64,000 nucleotides of DNA from Atherinomorus stipes (taxonomy: Eukaryota; Chordata; Actinopteri; Atheriniformes; Atherinidae), in NCBI GenBank assembly GCA_023101725.1, contig JALJCO010009077.1, positions 186,001 through 250,000 of the forward strand, given 5' to 3'. The position numbers were made by a program, and so were the translations under genes. Below, piece after piece: positions 1 through 11,700 of the stretch. The stretch's first letter is position 1, and the number at the start of each line of letters is the position of its first letter. A model generated the notes under the pieces. The model ran no database searches. It saw nothing but the letters and a program-made list of their open reading frames with translations, and was not told the DNA's origin.

Positions 1-211
1 AATGACATCAACACCCTATATCAGGTGTATTAGGCAAACAGAATTATTAGGCAACTTAACAATAAACAAATATATACCCATTTTAATTATTTATTTTCAC
101 CAGGGAAACCAATATAACAGCTCAACATTCACAAATATACATTTCTGACATTCAAAAACAAAACAAAAACAAATCAGTGACCAATATAACCACCTTTCTT
201 TGCAAGGACAC

Positions 212-1174
212 TCAAAAGCTGCCATCCATGGATCCTGTCAGTGTTTTGATCTGTTCACCATCAACATTGCGTGCAGCAGCAACCACAGCCTCCCAGACAC
301 TGTTCAGAGAGATGTACTGTTTTCCCTCCTTATAAATCTCACATTTGATGAGAGACCACAGGTTCTCTATGGGGTTCAGATCAGGTGAACAAGGAGACCA
401 TGTCATTAGTTTTTCTTCTTTTAGACCCTTTCTTGCCAGCCACGCTGTGGAGTACTTGGATGCGTGTGATGGAGCATTGTCCTGCATGAAAATCATGTTT
501 TTCTTAAAAGGATGCAGACTTCTTCCCGTACCACTGCTTGAAGAAGGTGTCTTCCAGAAACTGGCAGTAGGACTGGGAGTTGAGCTTGACTCCATCTTAA
601 ACCCGAAAAGGCCCCACAAGCTCATCTTTGATGATACCAGCCCATACCAGTACCCCACCTCCACCTTGCTGGCATCTGAGTCAGACTGGAGCTCTCTGCC
701 TTTTACCGATCCAGCCACGGGCCCATCAATCTGGCCAATCAAGACTCACTCTCATTTCATCAGTCCATAAAACCTTAGAAAAATCAGTCTTGAGATATTT
801 CTTGGCCCAGTCTTGACGTTTCAGCTTGTGTCTTGTTCAGTGGTGGTGGTTTTTCAGCCTTTCTTACCTTGGCCATGTCTCTTCATGAGTATTACACACC
901 TTGTGATTTTGGGCACTCCAGTGATGTTGCAGCTCTGAAATATGGCAAAACTGCTGGCAAGTGGCATCTTGGCAGCTGCACGCTTGACTTTTCTCAGTTC
1001 ATGGGCAGTTATTTTGCGCCTTGGTTTTTCCACACGTTTCTTGTGACCCTGTTGACTGTTTTGAATTAAACCATTGATTGTTTGATGATCACGCTTCAGA
1101 AGCTTGGCAATTTTAAGAGTGCTGCATCCCTCTGCAAGATATCTCACTGTTTTTGACTTTTCGGAGCCTGTCAA
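212..1174 (-). pseudogene. Tc1-like transposase, broken
   Basis: This would be a DDE transposase that cuts and pastes its own element. The N-terminal part (1174-854) looks like a helix-turn-helix DNA-binding domain (TVRYLAEGCSTLKIAKLLKR). The C-terminal part (742-212) carries the Tc1 catalytic landmarks QDNAPSH and SPDLNPIENLW. The two parts are in different frames, and the DNA between them has several stops, so no full-length product can be made. It lies downstream of psmf1 and has no link to that gene. Family is confident; the exact Tc1 lineage is not resolved. Confidence 0.85.
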
Positions 1175-1239
1175 GTCCCTCTATGACCCATTTTGCCAAA
1201 GGAAAGGAAGTTGCCTAATAATTCTGTTTGCCTAATGAA

Positions 1240-1457
1240 CCTGATACCCTGCGCTCCCCTGAGTAGCCTGTTCTGATTCTCTGTTGGTTGTTTTCATAGC
1301 TCTTAATCTTCTTTGTTCTTAATTTTTCCCAGTATTTAACTTTACATTTTTATGATGTTTTACATTGTCTCTTTTTCTGTTACCCCTGCTGTAAAGCACT
1401 TTGTGTGTCCAATGGGTTCTTTAAAGGGCTATATAAATAAACTTGATTTGATTTGAA
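1240..1457 (+). repeat. L2-like LINE 3' tail inserted in the Tc1 element
   Basis: The segment ends in TGTAAAGCACTTTGTGTG, then GGGCTATATAAATAAA and a CTTGATTTGATTTG tail. This is the usual 3' end of fish L2/CR1-group elements and the SINEs that share it. It separates two parts of the Tc1 right arm that match the left arm continuously at positions 1-30, so it inserted after the Tc1 element. Confidence 0.6.
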
Positions 1458-1635
1458 ACTTAATATGGGGTGTTGATGTCATTAGACCACACCCCTTCTC
1501 ATTACAGAGATGCACATCACCTGATATGCTTAATTGGTAGTAGGCTTTCGGCCTATACAGCTTGGAGTAAGACAAATGCATAAAGAGGATGATGTGGTCA
1601 AAATACTCATTTGCCTAATAATTTTGCACTCCCTG

Positions 1636-2063
1636 TAGGGATGGGAAAAAATATTGCTACACTGAGATATCACAATATTTTCAAATGCTGATATCATATT
1701 GACATTTTAAAATGCGGTATTGATCTATTTTACTAAGGAAATCTCATGATATTTCATCATTCTGTTATGAAATCTCACGAGAATGCACAAAAATTTCACA
1801 AATTTTTAATATGCTGATATATTGACATTCAAAAACGCCGTATCGATCAATTTTACTAATGAAATCTCGCAATATGTCATCGTTCTGTTACGAAATCTCG
1901 CAAAAATTCACGAAACATTGAGATTTTGTAACAGAAGGATGAAACCTCGCGAGATTTTGTAAGTAAAATGGATTGTTACCACATTTTCAAAAAATAGATT
2001 TGATATCGGCATTTGAAAATATCGAAATATTTCAGTGTATCAATATTTTTTTTCTCACCCCTA
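1636..2063. mobile_element. hAT-type palindromic MITE (TAGGGATGGG ends)
   Basis: It begins TAGGGATGGG and ends CTCACCCCTA. The subterminal arms mirror each other (ACTGAGATATC against GATATCGGCATTTGAAAA and TTTCAGTGTATC). It belongs to the same family as the element at 38080-38375. It has no coding capacity. A target duplication is not clear here. Confidence 0.65.
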
Positions 2064-2215
2064 TTTTTCAAAGCATAGGAAATGGATAACAAAACTGCTA
2101 TTTGCAATGACTGCTTTTTTTCCAGCTTTAATATCGGTATCGATCTGTTATCTGCCACGAGTTTTAAAATATTGGCATATCGGATAACGGCCAAAATTCC
2201 AATATCGTGCATCCC
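2064..2215. repeat. One end of a second hAT-like MITE
   Basis: The end reads CGTGCATCCCTA, preceded by CCGATATGCC-type sequence in inverse (GGCATATCGGATAACGG). No matching left half is seen, so this is a single-ended fragment abutting the MITE before it. Confidence 0.45.
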
Positions 2216-2370
2216 TACAACACACCTGAATCAAATGAATGGTTCACTTCCAGGCCTCGGCAGAGCTGAATGACATGAGGGAATTAGCTATATAATTCAG
2301 GTGTGTTAGAGGAAGGTATGTTCTAAAAATTGCAGGATAGTAGCTCTCAAGGATTGGACTTGGCACCCCT
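2216..2370. repeat. Short hAT-like MITE, same family as the TRIM copy 2 insertion
   Basis: It shares CAACACACCTGA, CAGGTGTGTT, GCAGGA-AGTAG-CTC and GGACTTGGCACCCCTG landmarks, in order, with the element at 51758-51967. It is more diverged than that copy. Confidence 0.55.
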
Positions 2371-2374
2371 GCCT

Positions 2375-2750
2375 TACAAGATGTTAAAAGATTAAACTTT
2401 TTTCCCACAAGGAGGATCAGAACAGAACAGAAGCTATTTATATAATTAAACGCTTCTTAGAACGTAAGATAACAGAAAAAAACACACACACATAAAGAGA
2501 ACAGTGCTGTGGAGCACCTCTCCTGCAGCATATGGCCTGAAAAGTTTTTGGTAAGAAAAAGCAACATTTTTACTTTCTCAGGCTGCAGCTGAGACCTCTC
2601 TGATCAATTGTCTCCAGTGGTTGAAAACACTTGTTCAGACGGTGTTGAAGAGGCCTGGATTCAAAGATAGGTGAAGGACAGCACCGCGATATCGTTAAGA
2701 TTTGGAACCAAATTAAACAATATTGGTAATTGGTATAAATCCCTAATCAG
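2375..2750. repeat. Dispersed repeat shared with 46645-46930
   Basis: ACAAGATGTTAAAAGAT (from 2378), GGTGTTGAAGAGGCCTGGA (near 2641) and AGGTGAAGGACAGC (near 2670) recur in the same order near 46646, 46690 and 46720. The second copy is the body of a hAT-like element, so this is a piece of that family. Confidence 0.5.
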
Positions 2751-3904
2751 AAGTGAACAGTGTTTGTTGTCCCTATACTCTTCAAGCTTTGCATCAAGCT
2801 GTGTCTCTCGTTATCACTCAATTCTTTTGCGGACTGCATGTTCTCAGTCTGTGTTTTACATCTATCAAATCAGTATTTCTCCATCTTCTGCTGTTGTTAG
2901 GATGACTCACCATGTCAGAGAAACCTTCAGTCTGGATGACTCATGATCGGTGTAAACTGTTTCCACAAGATGAAGTGAAATCCTCACCTCTCTTTCTACC
3001 CACACAGGTGCATCAGGTGCAATCGCCTGCTGAGCCAGAGGAAAGGCTCTACTCTAATTAAATGTAACAGGAAAGAAATGGAGTGAATCTGAGTTGTGAT
3101 TTTCAGAGCATCATTATAACTCCATCTCCTCCACTCACTTCTCCTCTACTCTCAGCGGTTCATCTCCAAAAGAGATGAAACCAAACAGCTCAGAATAAAT
3201 TTCGATTTAGTTCATTTTATGTTCCAGAGACACAAATTAATGTGTGCTCCCCTGCTGAAGCGCCAGCAGAATCTGAATAGTTTAAGAAAAAACACATAGT
3301 GAACTTATTTGTGTATTTGCAATTAAAAACATTATTTTAGGGCACGATGTCACATAGCCTGAAATCAGATCAGTCCAAATATTAGATAAGACATCTTGTG
3401 CAGAAGTCAGAGAAGAGAGGTCAGACTTTTTAAACTGAATTGATGGAGAACGTGCATAAGTTTCCCAGTCGAGGGTCAACATCAACAGCCCCATATTTTC
3501 TTTGTAAATATGTTGGAACACCGACATTTCCCTTTCAAGAATTAAACCTAAGGCAACAGTAAGGATGATGGGAATGCCACCAGTCTTGCAAGGCTGATGA
3601 TGAGAGCCTGAAATACTTGTATACCGTTAAATTAACTGGGCTGTTTGATAAAATGTTTTTCTCTAGAAAGCTCACAAAACATGTTTAGTGATTTATTTCA
3701 ATTTATTACAACTCAATGCCTATCTACAAGTAAGCCAGCAACATAGTTTAGACACGTCCATAGATTGGAAGTTCATCCTTACAAGTGAAGACATGGATTG
3801 TGATTTTCCTCTGAAGAAGACAATGAGATAAACTTTTATCAGAAGAACCAAAGTAAATTTAAAAAAAATACGTTTCCCTGCCCTGGATATATATGCACAC
3901 ACAC
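2751..3904. other. No gene recognised
   Basis: AT-rich DNA downstream of psmf1. Short open frames on both strands show no recognisable domain. No repeat ends or tandem arrays were identified. Confidence 0.5.
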
Positions 3905-4107
3905 TTTATTAATCCCAATTAGTGTTCCAATTAAGAAATTCATTCTCTGCATCTCAGGTTGAACCTGAGAGCAGTGGGCTGCTATTTAAAGCACCCGGGG
4001 AGCAGTTGGACCTTGTTCAAGGGTCCACAGTGGTTCACGCGAGTGTCTTGAACCCGGGTCTGCCACGCCAAAGCCCATGACATTACCACTATTCTACCCA
4101 TTCCCCC
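3905..4107 (-). repeat. tRNA-derived SINE
   Basis: Read on the minus strand, it starts GGGGGAATGGGTAGAATAGT, resembling a tRNA A box. A B-box-like GACCCGGGTTCAAGA follows, then GAACCACTGTGGACCC, CAGCCCACTGCTCTC and a short tail. It is the same family as 20474-20720, in the opposite orientation. Confidence 0.75.
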
Positions 4108-5209
4108 AATATCTCAATATTTCTTGAAATCAATAACTCCTACATAATGAATGTAGGATACTAATGACAGTTAGAGACCAGCTGATACTGTAACAAATAT
4201 TGTTCTTCCATAAAATCTGGGCCAGTGGGATCAGTCAAATGATTATTTTTACATCAGAATTGATACCAAGCCTAAACTTCACAACCAGTGCAATCCCCAC
4301 ACCCACGTCCACAATGGTGAATAATTAAAGCCCTTGAAACACCACCTTAGATCAAAATAGTCTGATGAAGATGAGGATGTGCAGTCAATGAGAGAATGAA
4401 TATTCACACATGTAAAGTCATTTCTGCCCCCAGAGGATAAATCCAACATGTTTAAAGTGAAAACTGTATTATCATAGAAACATTAATGTCCCAATAGGAA
4501 GTACATGAATGCCAGAAAATTATTGTTGACATCATTTCACCAACATTCGAATTAGTATGAAATGGCCAAAACTGCAAAACGCACTGATCCCCCCCCCACA
4601 AAAAAAAACACCATTAGTGAATATGTTAGTCTGAAGTTGTTTAACACCACCTGCTATTCTCCATCAGCTCAGTTCAAATTAAAAATGTTGAGAATTTCCT
4701 TCGTAGGTGTGCTACATGTTCTGAAGTACAAGGTGAGTCATCAACATTTTCAGATTTTCCTGGACATTAAAATATCTACATACAAGATTACTATGAATTG
4801 CTGCCAAACATTTTTTGCCATTGAGGGGCTATTTCTAATTTCCAGATGATAAACAGAGCAAGAAAATCAATATAAAAACATTCAAGCATCTCGTATTAAT
4901 GGAGACTTTAACTTGTCACCACTTATTTAACCTCAGAGTGTCCGGTGTCAACAATTAATACTTTCATTTTAGACTGCTGAGCTTAAGCACTTTCCCGCTT
5001 CTAACTAGCACCTTGTTAGGAAAACCATGAAGCACCACGACTACATACATTGAGAACTCCCTGGACAGAAAGATGGAAATTGAGATGACTGCAGAGAAAA
5101 TTCCAGCTTTACGGGCTGAAAGTAATGAGATGTGTAATTAAAGGCAAACATCAAACTTTACAGCTTGTGTTTATTTTTTTCTAAGGAGGAAAAGAAAACA
5201 CTACAACAG
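4108..5209. other. No gene recognised
   Basis: AT-rich sequence beyond the psmf1 3' end. No coding pattern or clear mobile-element ends were seen. It is probably intergenic. Confidence 0.5.
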
Positions 5210-5227
5210 AGTGTAAAATGGCAGGTC

Positions 5228-5233
5228 TTTATT
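5228..5233 (-). terminator. psmf1: psmf1 candidate polyadenylation signal (AATAAA)
   Basis: TTTATT on the plus strand reads AATAAA on the psmf1 strand, about 470 bases past the stop codon. It is followed by GT-rich sequence (GCTTGTGTTTATT) near 5165. This would give a 3'UTR of roughly 5210-5701. Use of the site is inferred. Confidence 0.5.
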
Positions 5234-5701
5234 AGACTGTTTTGGCAGAAGATCATTCGTTAACCATGAGGTTTAATCAACAATCACTCAAAGTAAGCAC
5301 ACTTCAGAACAATGTTTCCTCATGTCCAAAGATATATCACAAAAAATGTCCTCTTATAAACCAAAAGCATAAGATGCTGTTAACAGGAGTTGCAGGAATG
5401 AAAATGAACTTTTTTTTTTAATGCAAGTTTATGAGTAAGTATGCCTGTCTGGAGATTTAAGATTTTTGTCCATTCACATCAAAAGCTTCTATAAGTGGAT
5501 ATATATTCAAACTAATTTAACATCATTAACTTGTCCTTTCATCTAAGTTATTACTCAAGTTTTTTTTCAAGTGAAACAAGAAATCTGAAAACAAACTTTT
5601 TGTTTCTTTGAGCACTCAAGAAAATCTTTGAACTCAGAACTGGATGAGTGCTGAAATGAGTAGCAATCGGGAAGTAGAGCAGTAGGAAATGCTGCTGGAT
5701 A

Positions 5702-8700
5702 CTACATGAACATGTCATCATAACCAGGTGGGGGCATGTGGTCTGGATCAGGCCTAAAAGATTAGAAAGAAAAAAAGACAGAAAGAAAAAGATGTACAGA
5801 CTGTTATTGCCATCCTGTAAAATTTTCACCATTTTTACAGTAAGGAAAAAATGCAGCATTGACCTGTTCTAGGAGAAGAATCCATTAAAGCAGCTTGTTA
5901 AATAACATGTATGCTGCCTTTTGGTCACAATTAGGCCTGGCCTTAAAGGATAGGTTTCTTTTTTTTCAACCTAGACCTCATTTCTAGGAGTTCATACATA
6001 CATTTACTTACCGGTAAAGTTTCTGTCTCACTTTAAGTCCTTCGGAGGATATAACTTGATTCACCCTTCAGAGTACATCCAGTGATAATGGCGGAGATGG
6101 GGCAGAGACTATATAAGACATTTTCTGCAGTAAAACTCCTTCATTTCATCAATGCTTTAAGTAGAATGAACGAACAAATGAGTACTATTGTCCTGTGAGT
6201 TCAGAGTTTCACAAATTGTGTTATTGTTGTTGTCTGGGCAGCGAGCTGCTCTTCTTAGCTGAGCTACGGAAGCGCGCATCGTGAACGTGCGGCCCCAAAA
6301 AGTGTCTAGAACTACCTCATAACTAACGGAAAGCTAAATCTGGACTCACAGGATAATAGTACCAGTTTGTTTTTTCATTCTACTAAAAGTATTGGTGAAA
6401 ATCAAGGAGTTTTATGGCAGATAATGTCCTATATAGTCCCGGCCCCGTCTCCGCCATCATCACTGGATGTTCACTGAAATGTGAATCAAGTAATATCTTC
6501 CCAAGGAGTCAAAGTGATGCAGAAACTTTACCGGTGAGTAAATGCACGTATATACTCCTAGAAATAAAGTCCTGGTTGAAAAAAAAGAAACTTATCCTTT
6601 AAAATACATTTTGGATGATCTGATCCTAAATGATGAGCTTTAAACACAATAATTCACACTTGACTAAAAAAGTCAGTTATTTGCATTACATGGTACAGAG
6701 CTGTACAGTACTCATGAGATGATTTCACTTTCACTCCAGGTAGTTCCATTACAACACAGGGGAATTTTAGTTACCAGAGTGATTATCTTTTATCTGCGAT
6801 TACAACCAGCACCTCCTGGAATGACTACAGCATGTATTTGTAAGCCTCTATATTTACTCCATGGTGCAATTTATCAATCAACCACATAAACAAACCAGGT
6901 GCTGGTGAAAAGTGCAGTTGACGAGGTATTAGGTTTTGGTGCATTTACTGTTATAATTTCATTATAAGCAGAGGTCTATAGAGTCTCTTGCTGCAGTGAT
7001 AAATAACTAGTAAAACCACTTAACCGACAGTAAACATGATGGCTAACAGCGGTCTATTAATGTGTCAGCAAAATCCACAATTAAATGGAGAATTTGAAAA
7101 ACTCTTTATTAGATATTTATTTAGATTTAGACAGATTTTCTGGCTGATTCACAGTGATGGCTGTATTATGACAAACACCCTAATAAGTAGAACTGTGTTG
7201 TAATATGGGTGAAGTACACAAATAGGAATAAAAGAAATGATAAATGTTTCAGATCTTGGTGTTAGCTCACCTTTGCTGATTAAAGACAGACTTTGTTCAC
7301 ACTGACATGGGTATTTTAAGATATTTTAAGAATGTGTTTTGGCTTCCCCTCCACAGACGAGTTTTCAGGTCACTGAAAAACAACTCTGGGGAAATTCCTG
7401 TTTCCAGTTTGATGTCGGCAGTGTGTGTGTGTGGGCACATTTTTGCACCATTGTGGGGACCATGTTCCGGATTTTTACCATCACCGTGGGGACGTCTTGC
7501 CCTCGTGGGGACATTTTCCCGATCCCCACGGGTACGAACCCCGTTTTGAGGGTAAAGATTAGGTTTTAGAGATTAAGTTACATGGGCTTTATGCACAGCT
7601 CCAGCACTTCCTGAACTTAATACTGCTCCTTCATTTCCTGTCTGACATGATTGGATGAACTGATTAATCCAGGTGTGTCTGATCATTTGCTTAGGTCAGA
7701 CACACCTGGATTAATCAGTTCATCCAATCATGTAAGACAGGTCATAAAGGTGCAGTATTAAGTTCAGGAAGTACTGGAGCTGTGCATAAAGCCCATTAGG
7801 TTTTGGCTAGTGTTAGGACAAGGGTTAGGTTTAGGCAATCAGTTATGGGCGTTAGGTTTCGGGTAAGGAAAGGGAATGGGAATGCATTATGTCAATGGAT
7901 ATACCCCACGAGGATATGTGTGCGTTTGTGTGAGTGAGGTGGGGGGAATCACAGACTTTGACGTGATGGCCGTCACTGTAGGAGTATGTCTTATTTACAT
8001 TATTAGAGGAATTTCTTTTTATATAAAAGGGGGCATATGTCTTAACCAATCTATTGTTTCTTTGCTCCTTTATCTTCTGTCTTTCTGTTCATGACCCAGA
8101 AAATTTATCTTAAATATTTGAGAGGAGACTTGCTAAGGGGAGAATTACGAGATGACGCACCAGTATATCTTGTGCAAAGGTCTTTTCGGCATCAGAGATG
8201 TCTTACAAGGTGTAACACATTCATTCAAAACTGTAAACTGAATTGGAAAAATAAACAATAGTGCAAACCCATTTAATGCTCATCTGGCAGAAATCTGTAT
8301 GCAGCAACAAAACAATGATGCTGTCAATTTGATGTTACTTAGACAGGGTTCCCACTCGTTTCTTCAAGTTATTTTCCAGGACTTTTCCAGGACATTTTTA
8401 GCACTTCTTGAGCTGCTCCAGTATGAGTCAAGTTATCACAGCATAGGTGAATAAATTCCAGCCCAAGCTGGAGAAGTGTTCTACAATTGTAGTTTATACT
8501 TTGTACAGCGATTAAGCAGCAATGAAGCAGAGACGAAGCCGAGATGAAGCAGCAACGAAGCAGCGACGAAGCCGCAACGAAGTAGAGACGAAGCAGCGAC
8601 GACTCCGAGACGAAGCAACAACAAATTAGAGACGAAGCAGGGAAGAAGCCGATACGAAGCAACGACGAAGGAGTGAAGAAGCAGCGACGAAGCAGTAAAG

Positions 8701-11700
8701 AAGCCAAGACAAAGCAGCAACGAAGCAGAGACGAAGCAGAGACGAAGCCACTGTTTCTCATTTTCCATGTGTTTTCCATGACTGGAAAAATGTTCCATCA
8801 TTTTCCAGGTTTTCTAGGACGCGTGGGAACCCTGTTCGACCTTGTTCTCATTCATCTCCTCGCTGCCTCAGACTGGGCGACACAAAGACTCGAGGAGAGA
8901 AGTGGAAACCAGACTGGAAGGTGAGACGATGGGATGGAATAAAAGCCAGGACAGTTTGCTGCTGGATGGTTTCACATGGTGTTGAGAGCACTTTATTCAT
9001 TTTTTAACTTAATTCAGTTTAATTTCATGTTTTAATGACAACAAAACTGATTGCTACAGGAAGGGATCAACTTTAAGTCCAAAGACTAATAATTACAGTA
9101 ATTTGTCTTTATGTTGTTATATTGTTTTTGTTTTTTATGTGAATGAACTGTTTGTCACTGATATCACTGATTATAAAATGCGAGACAATGTTGAAGTAAA
9201 ATACAGCTTATTTGATTTCATTTACTTTAAGGCCCTTCTAAATTTTAATCAAGAGAATTCATTTCCATTTATATAAGACAGAGACACACAGTTAATTAAC
9301 ACATTCATGAGTCATTCTTGCTGAATTTAAGTGAGATGCATACGAAGCTGGAGTGCATGCCACCTTCTTATTTCACACTTCAACCTCTGGAGTGTCAGAC
9401 TTATTATAAAGACTAATGAGCCGCCAGAACTCGAGCTGCAGCTGAACAGTGACGGTGAAATGGCCGTCACTGACCCCATGTTATAAGGTCATTAATATTC
9501 ACTCTCCCGAGGCTGAGTCACAGTTATGGAGCTGTAACTGAGTTTATTAGGACAGAGAGGTGTGTGTGTGTGTGTTTGTGTCTCACCCCGGTCTGTGACG
9601 TCCAATAGGTCCAAACGGATCGAAGCGAGCTCCCGGGGGAACGGCGCCAGGAGGCAGAATGTCTGGTATGCCGCTAGACGGGTCAAAGCCAGAGCGAGGA
9701 TAGCCTGACCTCAACGGGTCGACTATCATCCCACCACCGCCGCGAGATCTGAGTGGGGAGGATTCACAGAAAGAGAGGTAGGGGGAGTTAAAGAGAGGGA
9801 AGTGTATTTTTTTTCCTTCTATTCCTTTTCTTCCTCTTTTTAATACTAGTGTCATTATCTTTTAGTCAATCTAATCTACTGAAGGAGAAAAGAGAAAGTG
9901 CTGTTTAACTGATCCAGTTTATTTTATTAACAATCTAAAAGCAAATTCAGAAAAAAACAAAAGAGGAAGACCGAATGAAAACGGATTTTTAAAAAGTCTT
10001 TTTCATACAAACTCTGTATGGACAATAAAAGAGTCCAAACTGATGTATAGTTCATTTAAAAGCACTTTAAGGAGTTCTCTTCCATGTTATGATATTTGCG
10101 GTTAAAGCTTCATATTTAGGTGGCACTGGGAGTTTGGACAAATGCCAGTAATCCACTGCTGTCTGCAACTGAAGGTTCATCCCTAAATCCCAGATTAGAC
10201 CCTAACTGATGCTCAAATCTACATCTGAAAATGGTTTTCAGAAAATCATGTGAGGAATCATGATGAACGACAAGACTCACCCAAAAGGGTCAAGATCTGC
10301 TCCTCCAGCTGCAAATGGAGGAATCATGGGGTCTGGCCTAAAAAAAAACAAAAAACCAAAAACAAACAAATTATTCAATTAATAAAAATTCTAATTATTG
10401 TTGGAATTTCATTAAATAGAGATTTTTTTAAGCACTTTAAAAAATTTCCAGAGTTAAAAAAAGAAGAAAAATTAAACAAAACAACCACAAAGTGAAGTGA
10501 ATGTTACTGAGACCCAACCAGGCAAATATCCATAGATTTTTCTTCAGTAATGAATGTATTTTTATTCCGAACCATTTCATTTGGGGTTTGTTTAACCCTT
10601 TTGAGATCTTTTTATATGGGATTCAAAGTTCATCTGGAAGTAAAAAAAAAAAAAAAAATTAAACATACTGTAACATCATAACCACTGTTGCAATAACAAA
10701 AAGGCTGTTTAGGGTTTAGTTTTGGATTTCCATTGGTGGTTATTGAAAAAGGAGCTTACTTCCTGGAGACGATTGCTAGGTAATTTTTTAAGTAAATTTC
10801 AAAACTTCTCCCAACTGACTCCCTGAACTCCTCTTCTATTATTACAGTATTTACTGGGTGAAAAAAGTGCCCTTTGAAAATAAATAAATAAATATATATT
10901 TATCATAAGTTTTCATAAACTGAACCCTTTTATTCTCACATTTCATAGATTAATTAAGCAAAAAATGCCCAGATTAAGTTAGAAATTCATCAACATGGTC
11001 TTTGGTCTTCCTTGATGTGCATAGCCAATTCAGTTTAACTTGTAATGATCCAAAGTGAGGTAAAACAAGTTCATTCCCAAGCTGGCACTAACACCAGAGT
11101 TGGGGCCTACACCAGCTGTTTTGGCTGCAGCTTTGTCCCGTTTAATCCAGAAGCAAAATGTGCACAGAACAAAACAGAGTGCAAAGCAAAGATCTCAAAG
11201 TGGAAATCAGGACAGCAGGAGCAAAGGTGCATCTGAGAGCAGACGGCAGTTCTGGGATGAAGCAGAGCATGTTTACAGGGACTTTCTGAGTGTGAAGGTA
11301 GAGATTTGAAGATAAGTGGAACAATTTTTTAAACACAAAAGCAAGAAAAGCTTTCGTCATCAAAAAATGTAAATAAAAGGTAATGATATACCCCACATTT
11401 TCTGTCACAAAGGTTGACAACTCAAAATGAAGCATGACTCATTATAGCTGGTGGTCTGAGTTACTGCTATCAGTGAACTAATTACTCAGTTACACTGACA
11501 GGACTGAATTTACCTTAATGTGAAGCTGAACACAAGCAGAACTCTGCAGGTAAAGTTTCTGTTTTTGTTTGACTGTGTTCTTGTCTTTCTGAAAAACTTT
11601 GGCTGATCCAACCTTGAGGTGTTCTTGATTATCCCTGTCGTCTCCACCTCTCTGCTCCCTTGCTCCACTCATCTTTCCAACCTTTTCTTCTCTTCCCTTC

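Larger units (their letters stand above)
1..1635 (-). mobile_element. Tc1/mariner-like DNA transposon remnant, left end cut by window
   Basis: Inverted ends are visible: an ATTAGGCAAACAGAATTATT block near 29-48 recurs inverted near 1214-1237. The AATGACATCAACACC block at position 1 recurs inverted at 1467-1482. A further GCCTAATAATTTTGCACTCCC end lies at 1613-1633. The minus strand between them holds a broken transposase. A LINE tail (1240-1457) interrupts the right arm. Tc1/mariner membership follows from the transposase motifs. Confidence 0.85.

Noticed and set aside
8369..8801. Ser/Leu/Phe-rich proteins on the minus strand
   Set aside because: They are read-through of the 11-bp minisatellite in a MITE; both frames give the same repetitive residues.
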